Shown here: one piece after another, positions 43,696 to 55,100 of the stretch | Numbering within the stretch: the first letter of the stretch is position 1 | Layout: each line of letters opens with the position of its first letter | NCBI GenBank assembly: GCA_002077065.1 | Contig: NAJO01000037.1 | Span: forward strand, 416,424 to 480,423 | Origin: Cryoendolithus antarcticus | Taxonomy: Eukaryota; Ascomycota; Dothideomycetes; Cladosporiales; Cladosporiaceae | Direction: 5' to 3' | DNA length: 64,000 bases | Made by a program: the position numbers and the translations under genes | The notes under the pieces: generated by a model | Seen by the model: the letters and a program-made list of their open reading frames with translations, nothing else | Database searches by the model: none | What the model was told of the DNA's origin: nothing

Positions 43696-44565
43696 GGAGA
43701 GGAGAAGAGTAAGTCTTTGGATGTGTATTCGCCTGGCCTCAATGACTCTCCTAGGTACAGCTCTCCACCGCACCACTATCGCAGCCAGACTGACATGAGC
43801 GTTGCCAGTGTTCCAGACGACCGGAGAAGGGAAGAGCAAGTCTGTGCTGGTCGCTCACTTGCTCTTGGCTGCTCTCGGCGGCTCTCTCAGGCGCAGCTCT
43901 CCATCGGACCGCTATCACGGCTCGACCGATATGAGCATTGTCTCAATGTCAGACATCTGGAGAAGAGAAGATCAAGGCTTTCTCGCTCTCTCGTCCGTCC
44001 GGTCTCGATGACTCTCCTGATTACAGTTGCTCGACATGCCGCTGTTGCAGCTAGGCTGATCTGAGCACTGACAGCGTTCGAAATATCTGGAGAAGAGAAG
44101 AGCGAGTCTTTGCTGGATGTCCGCTGGACTCAGTGGCTCTTCTAGATGCAGCTGTCCACCGTTTCACCGTTGCAGCTGGAGTGATGTGGGCATTGCCAGT
44201 GGTTCAGATATTTGGAGAAGAGAGTCTCGACTGAACTTCAGTAGCTCTCCTAAGTCCGGCTATCCACCGTACCACTTGCGCAGCCGAGCTGATATGAGCA
44301 TTGCCGATCCTACAGGAATCTGTAGAAGATAGTCCTGACGGGTCGATACCTAGCTTCGGTAGCTCTCCTAGGTGCAGCTGTCCACCATTCCACTGTTGCA
44401 GCTGGACTGATACACGCATTGTCAGCGTTTCATGTCTTTGGCGACGAGTGTCTGCGCTGACTGCGCACCCGGTCTCTATGGCTCTCCTGGGTACGACTGT
44501 TTACCGTGCCACGTGCGCCGCTCGGCTGATATGAGCATTTCCGGTGTCTTGTGCATTTGGAGAAG
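43696..44565 (+). repeat. Degenerate tandem repeat array, about seven 109-136 bp units
   Basis: Units start near 43696, 43823, 43959, 44089, 44213, 44322 and 44440, and the next start appears at 44559. Each opens with a GGAGAAGAGAAG-like run, then carries a variable middle, a GRCTCTCCTAGGTRCAGCT-like segment, a CCACCRYWCCACTRTTGCAGC-like segment and a GACTGATATGAGCATTGCCAG-like segment before ending at TCTGG. Copies differ by many substitutions and small indels, so spacing varies from 109 to 136 bp. No long frame persists through the array on either strand. It is an old minisatellite or a degraded multi-copy element; I do not recognise the unit. Confidence 0.82.
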
Positions 44566-44958
44566 GGAAAGTACTGCGTACTGCACACCACGGATCTAAA
44601 GGAGGAAGGCACGACCTAGGCAGGACTTCACGAGCCATCGATCTGCTATTCCATTAGCTAAGGAGACTTCAAGGTGTGTCCTTCAATCCGTGCCTTCCCC
44701 TTTCACTTCACCTTGTTCTGCGTGCTCACTACCTAGTCTAGGTAGACTTCACTCACTACTATGCGTGTTTACACGTGCGTTTCTTATAGTGCGTTTTCGT
44801 TGGGGCACGTGGGCTCTAGTACAAGTCACGGTAGGCGATTTTGTTTGTGTTTACTTACTACTACTACCTACTTACTTACCACTACCGACCCTCTAACAAC
44901 AACCCGCCGGCGCCGAGCCTCTCTATACGCCTCCGACCTATATCTACCGCGAACCGCT
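44566..44958. other. Promoter/5' flank of the Thr/Pro-rich gene
   Basis: This holds a short TACT/TACC-type run near 44855-44885. The frame of the next gene is open upstream to an ATG at 44761, but that part (LLTTTTYLLTTTDPLTTTRRRR) translates the simple repeat and is probably untranslated. Confidence 0.45.
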
Positions 44959-46176
44959 ATGCCGAGCCTACGAGAATACCGCCGCCAAGCCTATAACGCC
45001 GCCGCCGAGGCGCCTCACAACACCATCATGGCATTATTCCTCTTCTGCATGCTCATCGCCGTCTCGACCATCGCCGGCCTCAAGCGTCCCTACATCCCGG
45101 CTCTCAAGCCTCCCACTCACCCGGTCCCCGCCATTCAGATCCGCTTAGAGACCACTTCAGCAGGATCGGTCAATATGGACGTTCTCAATGGCGTGGCATC
45201 GACTGGGACAACTTCATCAAGCATGGTCATGATTGATATCAACACTTTCGATCCCGTTCTACCGACTGGAACCGACCTTGCGCGTCTGACTACTGCGATT
45301 GGGAACAATTATTTCGATGTTACATCGATCGAAATGATTACTACGGGTGGTACAACAACAATTCCAACGATTGTGGCTCCAACTGGCGTTACAGCTCCGT
45401 TCCCGACCGTTACCGCGCCAACTGGTGTCCCTGCTCCATTCCCATCGATCGTTGCTCCGACCGGCATGCCTGCTCCATTCCTCAATATCAGCACCTTCCG
45501 CTCCCCTTCCACGACCATAGTAGCAACCGGCAGCCAGGAATCGATCAATTGCGCGAACCCTGCGAACGCCTACGAGGTATTCTACTGCGCTTTGCAGCAT
45601 ACGAGTACTACCAGCACGTCTATTGTAGGGCGTGCACCGACGACAATGCTGACTCTACCATCGGCTTCCACCCGTTCGAATGCTGGACGTGACCCGCAGC
45701 TTTTGGAGCCCCCGGCCTTCACACAGACTGCTGTGAGCACGTCCGTCGCGCCGAGCTGCACACAGGATCCAAACAACAGCTTGGCAATGCTGGAATGCAT
45801 GATTCGTACGTGACTCTCAACAGTTGAGTCACGTAGAACATCACTGATCGTACCACAGTCCTCGCGGCTCAGGTCTCGCCGATACCTACACACACTGCGA
45901 CCGTTTCAATCGCAGCTCGCAATGGGGGGATCACATCGACGGCACAGCTACCAAGTATCACGTCCGCTCAGCCATTGGCCACTGCCTCGACTCTCGTGCC
46001 AATGCACTGCACGCCGATACGGATATCATGAAGCAGATGGAGTGCATGAAATGTAAGTTGATCGCTTTCAGCGCCCAGAGCTTGTGAGACTCGCTGACCA
46101 CAAACGTAGCATCCTTGTCAGTGCTATTGGCGCTGGCAACGCAGCTGCCAGTAGCCACGAGCTCGGTTCACGGTTG
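44959..46176 (+). CDS. Membrane-anchored Thr/Pro-rich protein, 3' reading uncertain
   Basis: The start MPSLREYRRQAYNAAAEAPH leads into one membrane segment (NTIMALFLFCMLIAVSTIAGL), so this is a signal-anchored or secreted protein. The exposed part is Thr/Ser/Pro-rich and includes three tandem copies of an APTGxxAPFP unit (45365-45480) and a Cys motif SCTQDPNNSLAMLECMI. I read exons 44959-45805, 45859-46052 and 46110-46176. With the GTACGT donor at 45806, exon 2 stays Thr/Ser-rich but stops at 46029; with a GTGACT donor four bases later, exon 2 stays open, reads HADTDIMKQMECMK (a second copy of the Cys motif's end) and joins exon 3 to a TGA at 46174. No family is recognised. The gene may be frameshifted. 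Confidence 0.5.
45807..45835 (+). promoter_or_regulatory. Hairpin covering an intron donor
   Basis: TACGTGACTCTCAACAGTTG and the bases that follow form an inverted repeat: TACGTGA with TCACGTA, and CTCAAC with GTTGAG, with one 2-nt bulge and a 1-nt loop. Both possible donors of the first intron (45806 and 45810) lie at its base. Confidence 0.65.
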
Positions 46177-46775
46177 AGATACGGGAATGAATGATACGAT
46201 ATCATGCAAGTCGACAGTGGTAATGGTAGTTGAAATGATGGCAGTGCATCGTGCACAAGGGCAGGTACCCTATGGTGAAGGCTGAGCCTGCAACCAGATA
46301 ATCATGATGGAGTCGATAGTGGGTGTATGCGTGAAACTCTCAACTTCTCCTGAATATTGAAACAGTGAGAGTGCTTCCATCGACCTAGTCGCAGCAGCTG
46401 AATGCTGTGCTATTCAGTCAGTGAGAAGCAACGACCACCGCGGATATTTTTCACTGGAGTTACTCTGTTTCTCAACTAGGCGCTTCTCGAAGATTTCCAT
46501 TACAGACGCGCAATGTAGAAGCACAGGACTGGCACAGATATCTAGAGAGGTCGAGGCGGTCCCTCCGCTTCCCCAAAAATCGTCTAAGCGCTATCTCCTT
46601 CTCAGACGCTCCTAGCAGTGCTCGTCTACCTCAGTGCGCTGAGTTAGCTTATGTTTCGGGGCGTGCTGACGTAAGATAGGCTTTGGCAAAGAGCATCGAG
46701 GTCTAAGGCAACTTTTGCCGAAACCCGACTCTGTAGAGATAGTCTAGGTGGTCAGGCACGGTCAGGTTGAAGGAC

Positions 46776-46800
46776 ATACATTGATTGGCAATCAATGTAT
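46776..46800. repeat. Perfect 11-bp inverted repeat
   Basis: ATACATTGATT and AATCAATGTAT flank a 3-nt GGC spacer. It could be a binding site for a dimeric protein or a transcript hairpin. It lies in a gene-poor stretch with no adjacent start codon. Confidence 0.7.
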
Positions 46801-47006
46801 TACGTAGCACAGCAGCGTAGCCCCCAAGGTCTCTAGAACGATTAATGAATTCATCATCATCATCTAGGTGGTCAGCGCTGTTATCCGCGTGGCTGCAACC
46901 GGCATATACTAGATCGTTGCGCCCATGAGAATTTTTATCCAAGGCACGTCGCTGACATCCAAATCCTCTCCGCCTTGCATCATATGCTGCACTCGGTCCC
47001 AGGGGC

Positions 47007-47510
47007 ATGCGTGCAGGTGCACAGCAGTGCCCAAACTCCCGGGAACCGGACTCAAGCTTTTGGATGAACGAGGGGAATGGCCTAGGATATACGCCGTTCG
47101 TCAACCTGTCCACAGATATAGCAATGTGCAGTAGTGTTGTAACGTCGCTGCTCGGGCAGCTTCGGGCTCGCGCGGGCAATATAGCAGGCTCTCATGTAGA
47201 CAAGATGGTCATCTACGATGCCGATGCCGATGCCGACGCCACGACCGCATGTTCGGAAGAGCAGGTGAGATCCCGCACTTCGTTCTACCGCGGCAGGTTC
47301 ACATCGGATTATCCCAATCTCTTCACCACCTTTGAACGTAGCATTGGCAGAGTTCCGGAGTTGCCTCCTGCTCCAATCACAGATCTGCGGTGTGAGTGGG
47401 CCGGCGCGCCTCGGCAGGGTCTGGAACTGCTGCCCGTTGCCGATCTTTTAGGGCTGCTATGTAGAATCGGGATATTGCTGCGGTGGCCGCTTAACAGAAG
47501 ACGGGACTGA
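47007..47510 (+). CDS. Hypothetical protein (doubtful)
   Basis: This open frame of 167 codons starts at a real ATG (MRAGAQQCPNSREPDSSFWM). It includes a short Asp-Ala repeat (DADADADA) and a C-terminal segment with a hydrophobic run (LGLLCRIGILLRWPL). No domain or family is recognised. An overlapping antisense frame (46703-47179) is of similar quality, so neither is well supported. Confidence 0.22.
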   Translation: MRAGAQQCPNSREPDSSFWMNEGNGLGYTPFVNLSTDIAMCSSVVTSLLGQLRARAGNIAGSHVDKMVIYDADADADATTACSEEQVRSRTSFYRGRFTSDYPNLFTTFERSIGRVPELPPAPITDLRCEWAGAPRQGLELLPVADLLGLLCRIGILLRWPLNRRRD

Positions 47511-47972
47511 ATTGCCTTGGACTAACCTCCTTGCGGCCAGGTAGAGGCTGAAGTTGAGGAGACACATCTCCCGGGAATATGCTCAACCGCCATCGTTCAG
47601 CCGCTTAAGCGCATAATGTACGGATATGACAGCCGACAGCCACAGGTGACACGAAGCTTATGCATGATGCCTGCAGTTTTGGGCTGTCTTTAAACGGCCC
47701 TGCATGGGTGGCGAAGTGGCATTTGCAGAATCCCATACAACCATTGTGCATAACAATAAAGTTTCGACATTCATCCTTGCCACGCCACAGAAATCGAACG
47801 CAGCCCGCCCATCTATCGATGTCATTTCAAATGCGAGAACGCCCCGAGCTCTACTCACGCAGCTTCCTCCAAGACGAAGAGCGCACAGCACTCCAGTCTG
47901 AGGCCGTTTGTGTCGATAGTCCCGGATCTGCCGCTTGCAGTGGTACCCAAGCAGCACGACAACGGGACTTGC

Positions 47973-50347
47973 ATGGCGTCCTTGCCGCATATCGCACCGA
48001 ACTCGTCGACTGATCGATCCAAAAAAGCCGCAGCCCAAGCACGTCGACATCAGATCGCAGTAGCATGCGAGCAATGCCGACGACGCAAAGTCAAGTGCAA
48101 CGGCACCCGCCCTTGTACCGAGTGTGGATTACGCAGCGTGAACTGCGTCTACGAGGCTCAAGCCGGTGAGACTCGAACGCAAGCTGTCAAGCGCAAGTAT
48201 GAAGACCTGGAACAGTCCCACGATGCTCTGCTGGAGTTGATCGATCTGGCTGCGTCGCGACGAGATGCACCTGATATTCTCAGCCGGGTCAAGCATGGCG
48301 ATGACATCCACGACATTCTTGCTCAGCTTAAAGAGGGCGAGAACCTCTATGAAGCGCATCAGGGTGGTCGATCGAGGGTGCGGCGCATGCTGCTGAGCTG
48401 TCTCATTCAGAGTACAGCGTCGGTCCAGGAGATCATCGAGATGGCTCCATTTCTGGCCGAGGAACGTCTGCGCGCGGATTTGCTGGAGACTAGGGAGTGG
48501 AGATCCCTCACGAATCGTTTGGTCAGCGCACGAATGTTGTCACATCTCATGTTAAGCGTGAATGAGAACGGGGCGCATCCTTCAGAGAACGGCTACTTGG
48601 CAACCCAGTCCAATGCTCCGGATCAGGTCGATAGCCGCCTTGACACTCCAGCGTTTTTTGTCCCGGCACTGCCATGGACTAGACTAACCAGAGATGACAA
48701 TCTCATATCGCATCTAGTCTCAATCTTTCTCACCACTAACAACACTTACGGGCGGTATGTCGAGGAGGATCTATTCGTTGCAAGTATGCAGTCTGGCAGT
48801 AGCATGACGGAGTATTGCTCGCCGTTCCTGGTCAACGCTATCTGCGCCATGGCTTGTGTAAGTTGACCTAAGTCGTGACTGTACACAAGTCGATTGACTC
48901 ATGGCTTGACAGCAAAACTCAGAGCATCCAGCTGCATTTGTACAGCCCGATGAATTCATCTCGCGAGGCGAGCATTTCCATGATGAGGCGTTGCGACTCT
49001 GGTTGCTCGAAGAGGGTCGGGCTTCCCTTACAAACTTGCAAGCGCTCATAATCTTGTCCATTGAGTAAGTCACCGATTGTTCTCGATCTGTCAAGTGAAG
49101 TCGCTCACAATCGACAGATCGGGCTTTCGCGGCAAAGATAAGATGACGATTACTCTGCTCGCCGTTGCGCTGCAGATGAGCAACGACCTGCCCTTTCCCC
49201 CTGCCGTGGAGGGCAAAGTTGCTGCCGACCGAGTGCGAGCACGCAGCCATGTCTCTTGGGCTACTCACTACTTTGACGTGTGAGTCAACTCGGTCCCGTC
49301 GAATGGAAGTAATGCTGACGTACGCAGCACGTTCTCGCTTGGTCTTCTCCGTCCATCTACAAACCTCGATCCCCGGATGGACCATGTCCCTAATTTGCCA
49401 GACAGTCGTGCCGAGTGGTCAGGCGCGCCCTTCCTCGCATCGCGAACAATGTTCCGACCGAATGCGCTGATGCGCGAACGATGCGTCCTGACACGTCTGA
49501 ACTCTGAGGTCAATCATCTGCTCTTCGCGAGGCAGGAGAGCATGTCGAGTCGAGACTTTGAGAAAGCCGCCTCCGATCTGAAAAGCAGGCTGCTTGGCTG
49601 GTACCACATGCTGCCCGATGATCTCACGTTCCGCAGTGATCTGCCGGCGCCGGTGTATGAGCTGCAGTAAGTAATGGTACCCCAGCTTTCCGCAAAGCCA
49701 GTTCTGACTTCAGTGGAAGCGGTACCTTCCTCTGCGCGATCATCCTTCTCTGCTCTCACACCGAGACTCTCCTTCCCTCGAAGAAAGCCTCCGAGACCCA
49801 AGATCGGGCGTCTCCCACCACCAGAACAGCCAGCACAACGCCCGAGGCTGCACCGGCACCGGAATCCTTACTCTACGCACTACAAGCAGCACGTATGTGC
49901 CAGCACTACCGCAAAACCTACGGGTTCAAGATCACGTCCCCCTTCGTCTTCCAGACTGCCGCGCTAGTCTGCCTCATCTTACTAAACCGTCTGGACTTTT
50001 CGCTCACGTACTCTCCCGCACTGAGGGAAGGCAACCCCATCCCTTTCTACGATGCCAGGTCGGCTTTCGAAGAAAGCTACCGCTGCCTTCTCGGAATCGG
50101 CACTAGAGTTATGATCGCCAGAGGTGTAGCGAGGATGGTCTATCAGACTGTGAAGATGACCGGCAGAGTCATGCCCGAGGCTGCGACCAAAGTAAGGGAG
50201 ATCGTAGCAGAGGCTACTTGGGGCGCATCGGATGTGCATCGCATCAGCTCGAGCTATCCAAACTATAGCCTTCCGGAGAGTGTCAACCCCGCGGCTGAGG
50301 CGACGATGGAAGCGCTGTTGAAGCAGTGGGAGGCGATGCAGGTGTAG
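47973..50347 (+). CDS. Zn2Cys6 transcription factor
   Basis: Five exons (47973-48857, 48913-49064, 49118-49279, 49328-49666, 49714-50347) with compatible phases give 723 residues. The DNA-binding domain is near the start: VACEQCRRRKVKCNGTRPCT and ECGLRSVNCVYE, the six-cysteine binuclear cluster that recognises CGG-type half-sites. A helix after it (QAVKRKYEDLEQSHDALLEL) fits a dimerisation coiled coil. The remainder carries the middle-homology (fungal-specific transcription factor) region with YGRYVEEDLFVASMQSG, SPFLVNAICAMACQNSEHPA, GRASLTNLQALIILSIESGF, VSWATHYFDVTFSLGLLRPS and a C-terminal helical part. The start at 47973 gives MASLPHIAPNSSTDRSKKAA; the frame is open upstream, so an earlier exon is possible. 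Which genes it controls is unknown. Confidence 0.9.
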
Positions 50348-50661
50348 GATATGCAAGATAGATAATTTCTTTGTGGTGCAGGATCCGGCAGGGCACTCTT
50401 TCTGGTGACCGTAGCCATCGGTCCGAAGGTGCGGTGCGCCGCGGGTACGGTAATATTGCTTGCAGAGGAGGCGAGTGAACGCTGTCCATGTTTTCGGTTT
50501 GTTTACTCCGTTAGTACATCATAATCGCATTAACATCGTATCGCATCAGATACCTGATCACGTCAGCCAATTCTCCAGTCAATCGCCCACGTAGCTACCG
50601 ACGCTTGCAAACGATCTTCCAGATCGCGCATGGCACTGCCGCAAGCTGCTCTCTCTCTCTC
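50348..50661. other. Convergent 3' region
   Basis: About 310 bp lie between the 3' ends of converging genes. Nothing else is visible. Confidence 0.5.
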
Positions 50662-51087
50662 TCAATCCCAATCATCACCGTCCAACGCCGTTCTCGTCCT
50701 CCTAAACCTCACCCCACCCTGCACCTCCATCCAGCTAATCCCCTCATCAAGCACAACCCACTTCCCCTCCGGCTCCGCCTCCCCTTCCTTCCCCTTCCCC
50801 TTGGCCCCACTCCTATCGTATACCAACACCTCACAATCCCCAAACTCCCTATACTCCCACCCAATCACCCGCACTCCAAGCAATGCCTCCCGCCAATCTT
50901 CGAAGCCTAGATTCGCGAGCTCGGCGGGTGTGAGCATTTGCGCGACTTCGCTGGGTTTGAAGAAGCGCGGCGGCTCGACGTAGTCGAGGAATTGGAGGAA
51001 GTGGGCTCGAAGGGCGGGGTCGGCGGCGGCGGTTTGAGGGGAGGAGGGATCGCGGCGCGCTGGGCCGAAGGGCCAGAGCCAGGACAT
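50662..51087 (-). CDS. Small hypothetical protein, possibly DUF3253-like
   Basis: I choose the ATG at 51087 (MSWLWPFGPARRDPSSPQTA), which gives 141 residues; the frame is open upstream to 51252, but that part is Ser/Pro-rich and leader-like. The folded core reads FKPSEVAQMLTPAELANLGF, EDWREALLGVRVIGWEYREF and GDCEVLVYDRSG, then an acidic Gly/Lys loop and GGVRFRRTRT at the C-terminus. The order 'SEVA ... WR ... VR ... G-x-hR' loosely recalls small DUF3253-type winged-helix proteins, but I am not confident of that. It is tail-to-tail with the Zn2Cys6 gene. Confidence 0.55.
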   Translation of the reverse strand: MSWLWPFGPARRDPSSPQTAAADPALRAHFLQFLDYVEPPRFFKPSEVAQMLTPAELANLGFEDWREALLGVRVIGWEYREFGDCEVLVYDRSGAKGKGKEGEAEPEGKWVVLDEGISWMEVQGGVRFRRTRTALDGDDWD

Positions 51088-52104
51088 TATTGGGAGATGA
51101 TGTAGGATATGCTCAAGGTGGAATTCGGTGGTGGAGGGTTTTACAGAAGGGCTCAGAGGCCGAGACGGGCTGTGGGTGGGCTTGCTACTTCCGGAGCGGT
51201 ACTGAGTCTGTCGGACAGTGACGCTTGATGCACAGTCTGAACAGCTAAGCAAGAGAAAGGCTTATGAAGAATGGCGTATGGTGGCTTGGTAGCTTAATAA
51301 CTAGCTTCACCTTGCTGACATCAAGCTACCACGTGATTGTCCGATGAACGTGACCTTTGCCTGATGCTTCTGCCATTGGACACAATGACATGGAGCAGCC
51401 TCTCCGACCAGAGGCGAGTTACGAGGTAACGAGAGAAATGACAGTTGAGATCATCAAAGTGGTGGCACAAGTCCATTGTCATTCATCATAGTACAAGCAC
51501 AAGAAAAGGCACCCTATCAAATCTCCAAGCATCTTCACCCTTCTCGCCTACCCAACAGGCAGAGTGGTACACCCACAACCCAAGCCTTGATGTCCAACCA
51601 GTGTCTCAGCCCCATGACACAGAGCAAAGCCAGCTCTTCCTCAGTCGAGTGACAGCCAGCCACAACCGTGCAAGATCGTTTGACATGGTGGTACAGCTCA
51701 TTGCATCCAAGTCGAACCTGATGGGTAAGGTCATGCTTCATCAGCCAGTGCAGTCGATCTTCAGAGGGCTGGTGGTGGTGTGGTGTTGTATAAGATCCCT
51801 CATTGGGATGTCGGAAGATCGCCATTATACAAAAGAAAAAGTATCGTGCTGGGTCGTGAAGGGATCGTGGGGTGAGGAAGCATTAAGCTCCTTCATGTAG
51901 TGGTGCACCGCACCGCAGCACATGCATGTTGTTGATACAGGTCATCTGAGGCGCATCGTACGCGCAAAGCCGAGTCATGTGTACGCCCGGTCGTGATGCG
52001 TCTAGTATAGGCACAGATCGTGTGACCGTCAGTCGTATCGTAGCTCATGTGACAGATCCAGTGTTACAAGTGGTCATCGTACTGGTACATAGCGCATAAT
52101 GCGC
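51088..52104. other. Intergenic, no gene seen
   Basis: About 1 kb lies downstream of the PUF gene and upstream of the small DUF-like gene, both on the minus strand. It should contain the long 3' UTR of the PUF gene. A 151-codon plus-strand frame (51445-51900) lacks any domain. Confidence 0.45.
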
Positions 52105-55100
52105 TCAGTGGAAGCGGTAAGCATTGTTGTTTGGGGGTTGAGCGTCGCCGCCATTGATGATGGCAGTGTCCGGCTTGAAGCCATTGGTGTTGCCATTGGT
52201 ATACCCGTTGGAACCGCCAGAGAAGCCACTTGGAGCACCATTCTGGGTGTATTGTGTGCCCTGCTGCTGCTGGTGGTGGAAGGTATTGACGGGCATCATG
52301 GTGCTGGGTGATCCATAGCCGCCGTGAGAGATGGGCTCAATCATGCCACCGAGGGTGCCGCTGTGGCGCTTGGGCTGAGGCGCCATGATCTCCTGGGCAC
52401 CACGTCCGTAGTGGTTGCCATTGGTGAAGGTCTGGCCGTTGCCATTGGCGTACTGCTGCTGACCGTTGCCGATCCAGCCATTGCGGTTGCCGCGACCGGT
52501 GGGTGCGTTCTGAATAGCAGGAAACGGCTGCGGGAAGGTAGGACCACTCGACGTGTTGTATGACTCCTCAGGAGTCATGACGCCCGAGTTGAGTCCGGAA
52601 GTGCGGCCATCGAAGTCCATGACCTTGGAGATGAGGCGGCGACCGTATGGGGTGCCACGGATACCTGGAAGGAGCGGACGCATGGCGTCGGCAAGTGCGA
52701 TCTTCTGCTCATCATCGGCGAAGTCGAAGGCGGTCTGCACGACGTAGTTGCCAAACGTGTCGCGAATCATACCCTCCACTTGCGTTGCAACCATGAGCTC
52801 TGTGATGAGGAGGCGACGAGTCTGCTCGCTGGCGCAGCGGATAGCCTTCTCGATGACGTTCGAGCTAAACTTCTGCTTAGACAGGAAGACGACCTTGCCG
52901 AAGAATTGCTCGCACATGGGCTCGGTGAACAGCGGCTCCTGAATGTCCAGGATGTACTGCACAACGTAGTTGCCGAACGGATCCTGGACAAGATTGAGCG
53001 CATTCTGACTGATCTGGCGTATAAGCTCGCCCTTCTGCAGACCAGAAGCATGGTCGACACAGCGCTGCAAGACACAGCAGCCGTGGCGGTGAGTGCCGAC
53101 AGCCACGCAATGTACACCCACTGCGTCAAAGATGAACTGGGCGTTGGCCGAGGTAAGATGATTGAGACACTTCTGAATGACGTGATTGCCGTTCAAGTCT
53201 TGGATGAGCTGCACGACGTCGAAGCGCATAGCCTCGATGATGAGCTGGATCTGCTCATCGATGGAGATGAACTCGATCATCTTCTGCAAAGCGCGGGTGC
53301 CGTGCTGATTGAGTGCGATTTGCGTCATCTGCGCCATGCAATTCCTGATGAGGGTGGTACGCTGATCGTCGTCGCAGTTCTCGAGCAGCTTCTGGCAGAG
53401 GTAATTGCCGAAAGGGTCCGTCATGAGCTTGACGATATGAGGAGAAGCCTCTTCGAAGATGACTTGGACAGAGTGCAGATCGCGCTCGTCGAGCTTGCGC
53501 TGCAGGAAGCGGCAGCCCTGCTGATCAGTGCAGAGTCCCAGGATCTCACCACGCAGCTGATCGACGCTGGTGGCGCTGAATCTCGCAAGCTTATCGTCGG
53601 TCTCGAACTTTCGGTGTTGCTGAGTCGAGCCATTGTAATTACCATGCATGCGAGGGGCGCCGCCCATAGCAGGGCCATTGTTGAACTGCTGTTGATACAT
53701 GCCTCCGGCGTATGGGACTTGGGCGTAGGGGGACTGGAACTGTGCCGGTGTAAAGCCGCCGTTGAGGTTCATGGCGCCAAAGCCGTTGTTGAGTGCATGC
53801 ACCGGTGTCTGGACCGGAGTCTGCAGGCCGTAGCCGCCGTACATTGACTGAGCGTAGGGGGACATCATGAAGTTCTCGTTGGTGTAGTGAGAGGGGATGA
53901 ACGACGATGCGCTAGCTTGGAAGTTCGGCTGAGAATCCTGCTGTGTGGAGGAGGATAGCTGTGTGTTGGCTTGAGCGTCGGTGAGGTGTTGATTGGAAGC
54001 TTGAGAGACTTGTACCCGGTGTCCGTTGGTAGTGTTGTGGTTGGAGGTGATGTTGGCAGCGGCGGAGTGAGGTGAGTTCTCAGCTGTGGTAGCGAGCTGA
54101 GAGGTCATCGGCCGAACAGCACTCTTCAGTGGTGATGTGACGTTTGTACCGTTCAATCTTTGCAATGTGGGGATGTCGTTGGTCGATCGAGAGTGATGCG
54201 CGATGCCGTTGCCGTTTGCAACACCCCGAGGCGGTGAGGTGAGGAGTGCTGGGCGCTTCGCTTCAGTTGCGAGATTGAACTCTACTGAGCGGCGATTATT
54301 GCTGGCTGACTTGAACGTCGGCTCATTCAAGACACTACTGATGCCTGCGTAGTTCGCCTCGTTGTTTCGAAGCGCACTTGGTGGGAGTGAGATGCGGTGT
54401 CGAGCTGCCGTTGCCCGATCGGCTACTTGCTGTTCACCGTTCGCAGTGAGTACGAGATCAAGCGCAGCTGCAGGATCGACGTATGATGCGCTGCCGTTCT
54501 CTTCACGCCTGATGAGCTTCGGGAATCCGTCAGCGGTGTGCTGGACTTGAAGGTATGTCTTGCCGTCGGAGGGCGAGGCTTTGGTCTTGGCGTTGCTGCT
54601 CGATGGCTGATTGTCCTCGTCGTAGAAGAATGTTGAGTTGTTGGCAGATCCAAGAACACTTGACAAGTCTGGGACTTGACTACGAGTGCGATCGTAAGAC
54701 GTTACTGGCATAGACTTCCGGTTGGGACTGAGAGGAGTAATAGTTAGTACAGCCCTTTTGTTATATAGAGTCGAGGTAAGCCCTGAACAATAAGAGCGGC
54801 GACAATGACTTCAACAAATGTGGGTGGCTGGTATCACTCGAGTGACGATGTCGACATGTGACAGATGCAATAATGTGCCCCTCAATGCACACTATACATT
54901 GGCGTATGCCTCACTTTCCAACACCAAGACTGGCCTCGCCAGTGGACGTACGGTCGGGACTGGATGTACTTACTTTGCAGCTGCTCTGTGCGCGTTCGCG
55001 TTGAAATCGAACAGGAAGTCATCGTCTTCCTCTTCGTCATCGGAGTGCCTTCGAGAGCCTGGTACTGACTGTGAAGGAATGTTGGACGCATTGTTCCCAT

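Larger units (their letters stand above)
46177..47972. other. Intergenic, weak ORFs only
   Basis: This 1.8-kb stretch lies between the Thr/Pro-rich gene and the regulator. It contains one marginal open frame (47007-47510, listed separately), an 11-bp perfect inverted repeat at 46776-46800 and two copies of CTAGGTGGTCAG (near 46744 and 46865). No RNA gene is recognised. Confidence 0.45.

Noticed and set aside
43696..44565. Tandem array as a multi-exon gene
   Set aside because: No single frame survives across units on either strand, and GT/AG pairs are not consistently placed in the units.
46703..47179. 158-codon minus-strand frame
   Set aside because: No domain, overlaps another marginal frame and contains the inverted repeat; not enough to call a gene.
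51445..51900. 151-codon plus-strand frame
   Set aside because: No domain and no coding signal; probably within the 3' region of the PUF gene.
52780..53847. 355-codon open frame on the plus strand
   Set aside because: It is antisense to the Pumilio repeats; Leu/Asp/Val-rich composition arises from the complementary codons.
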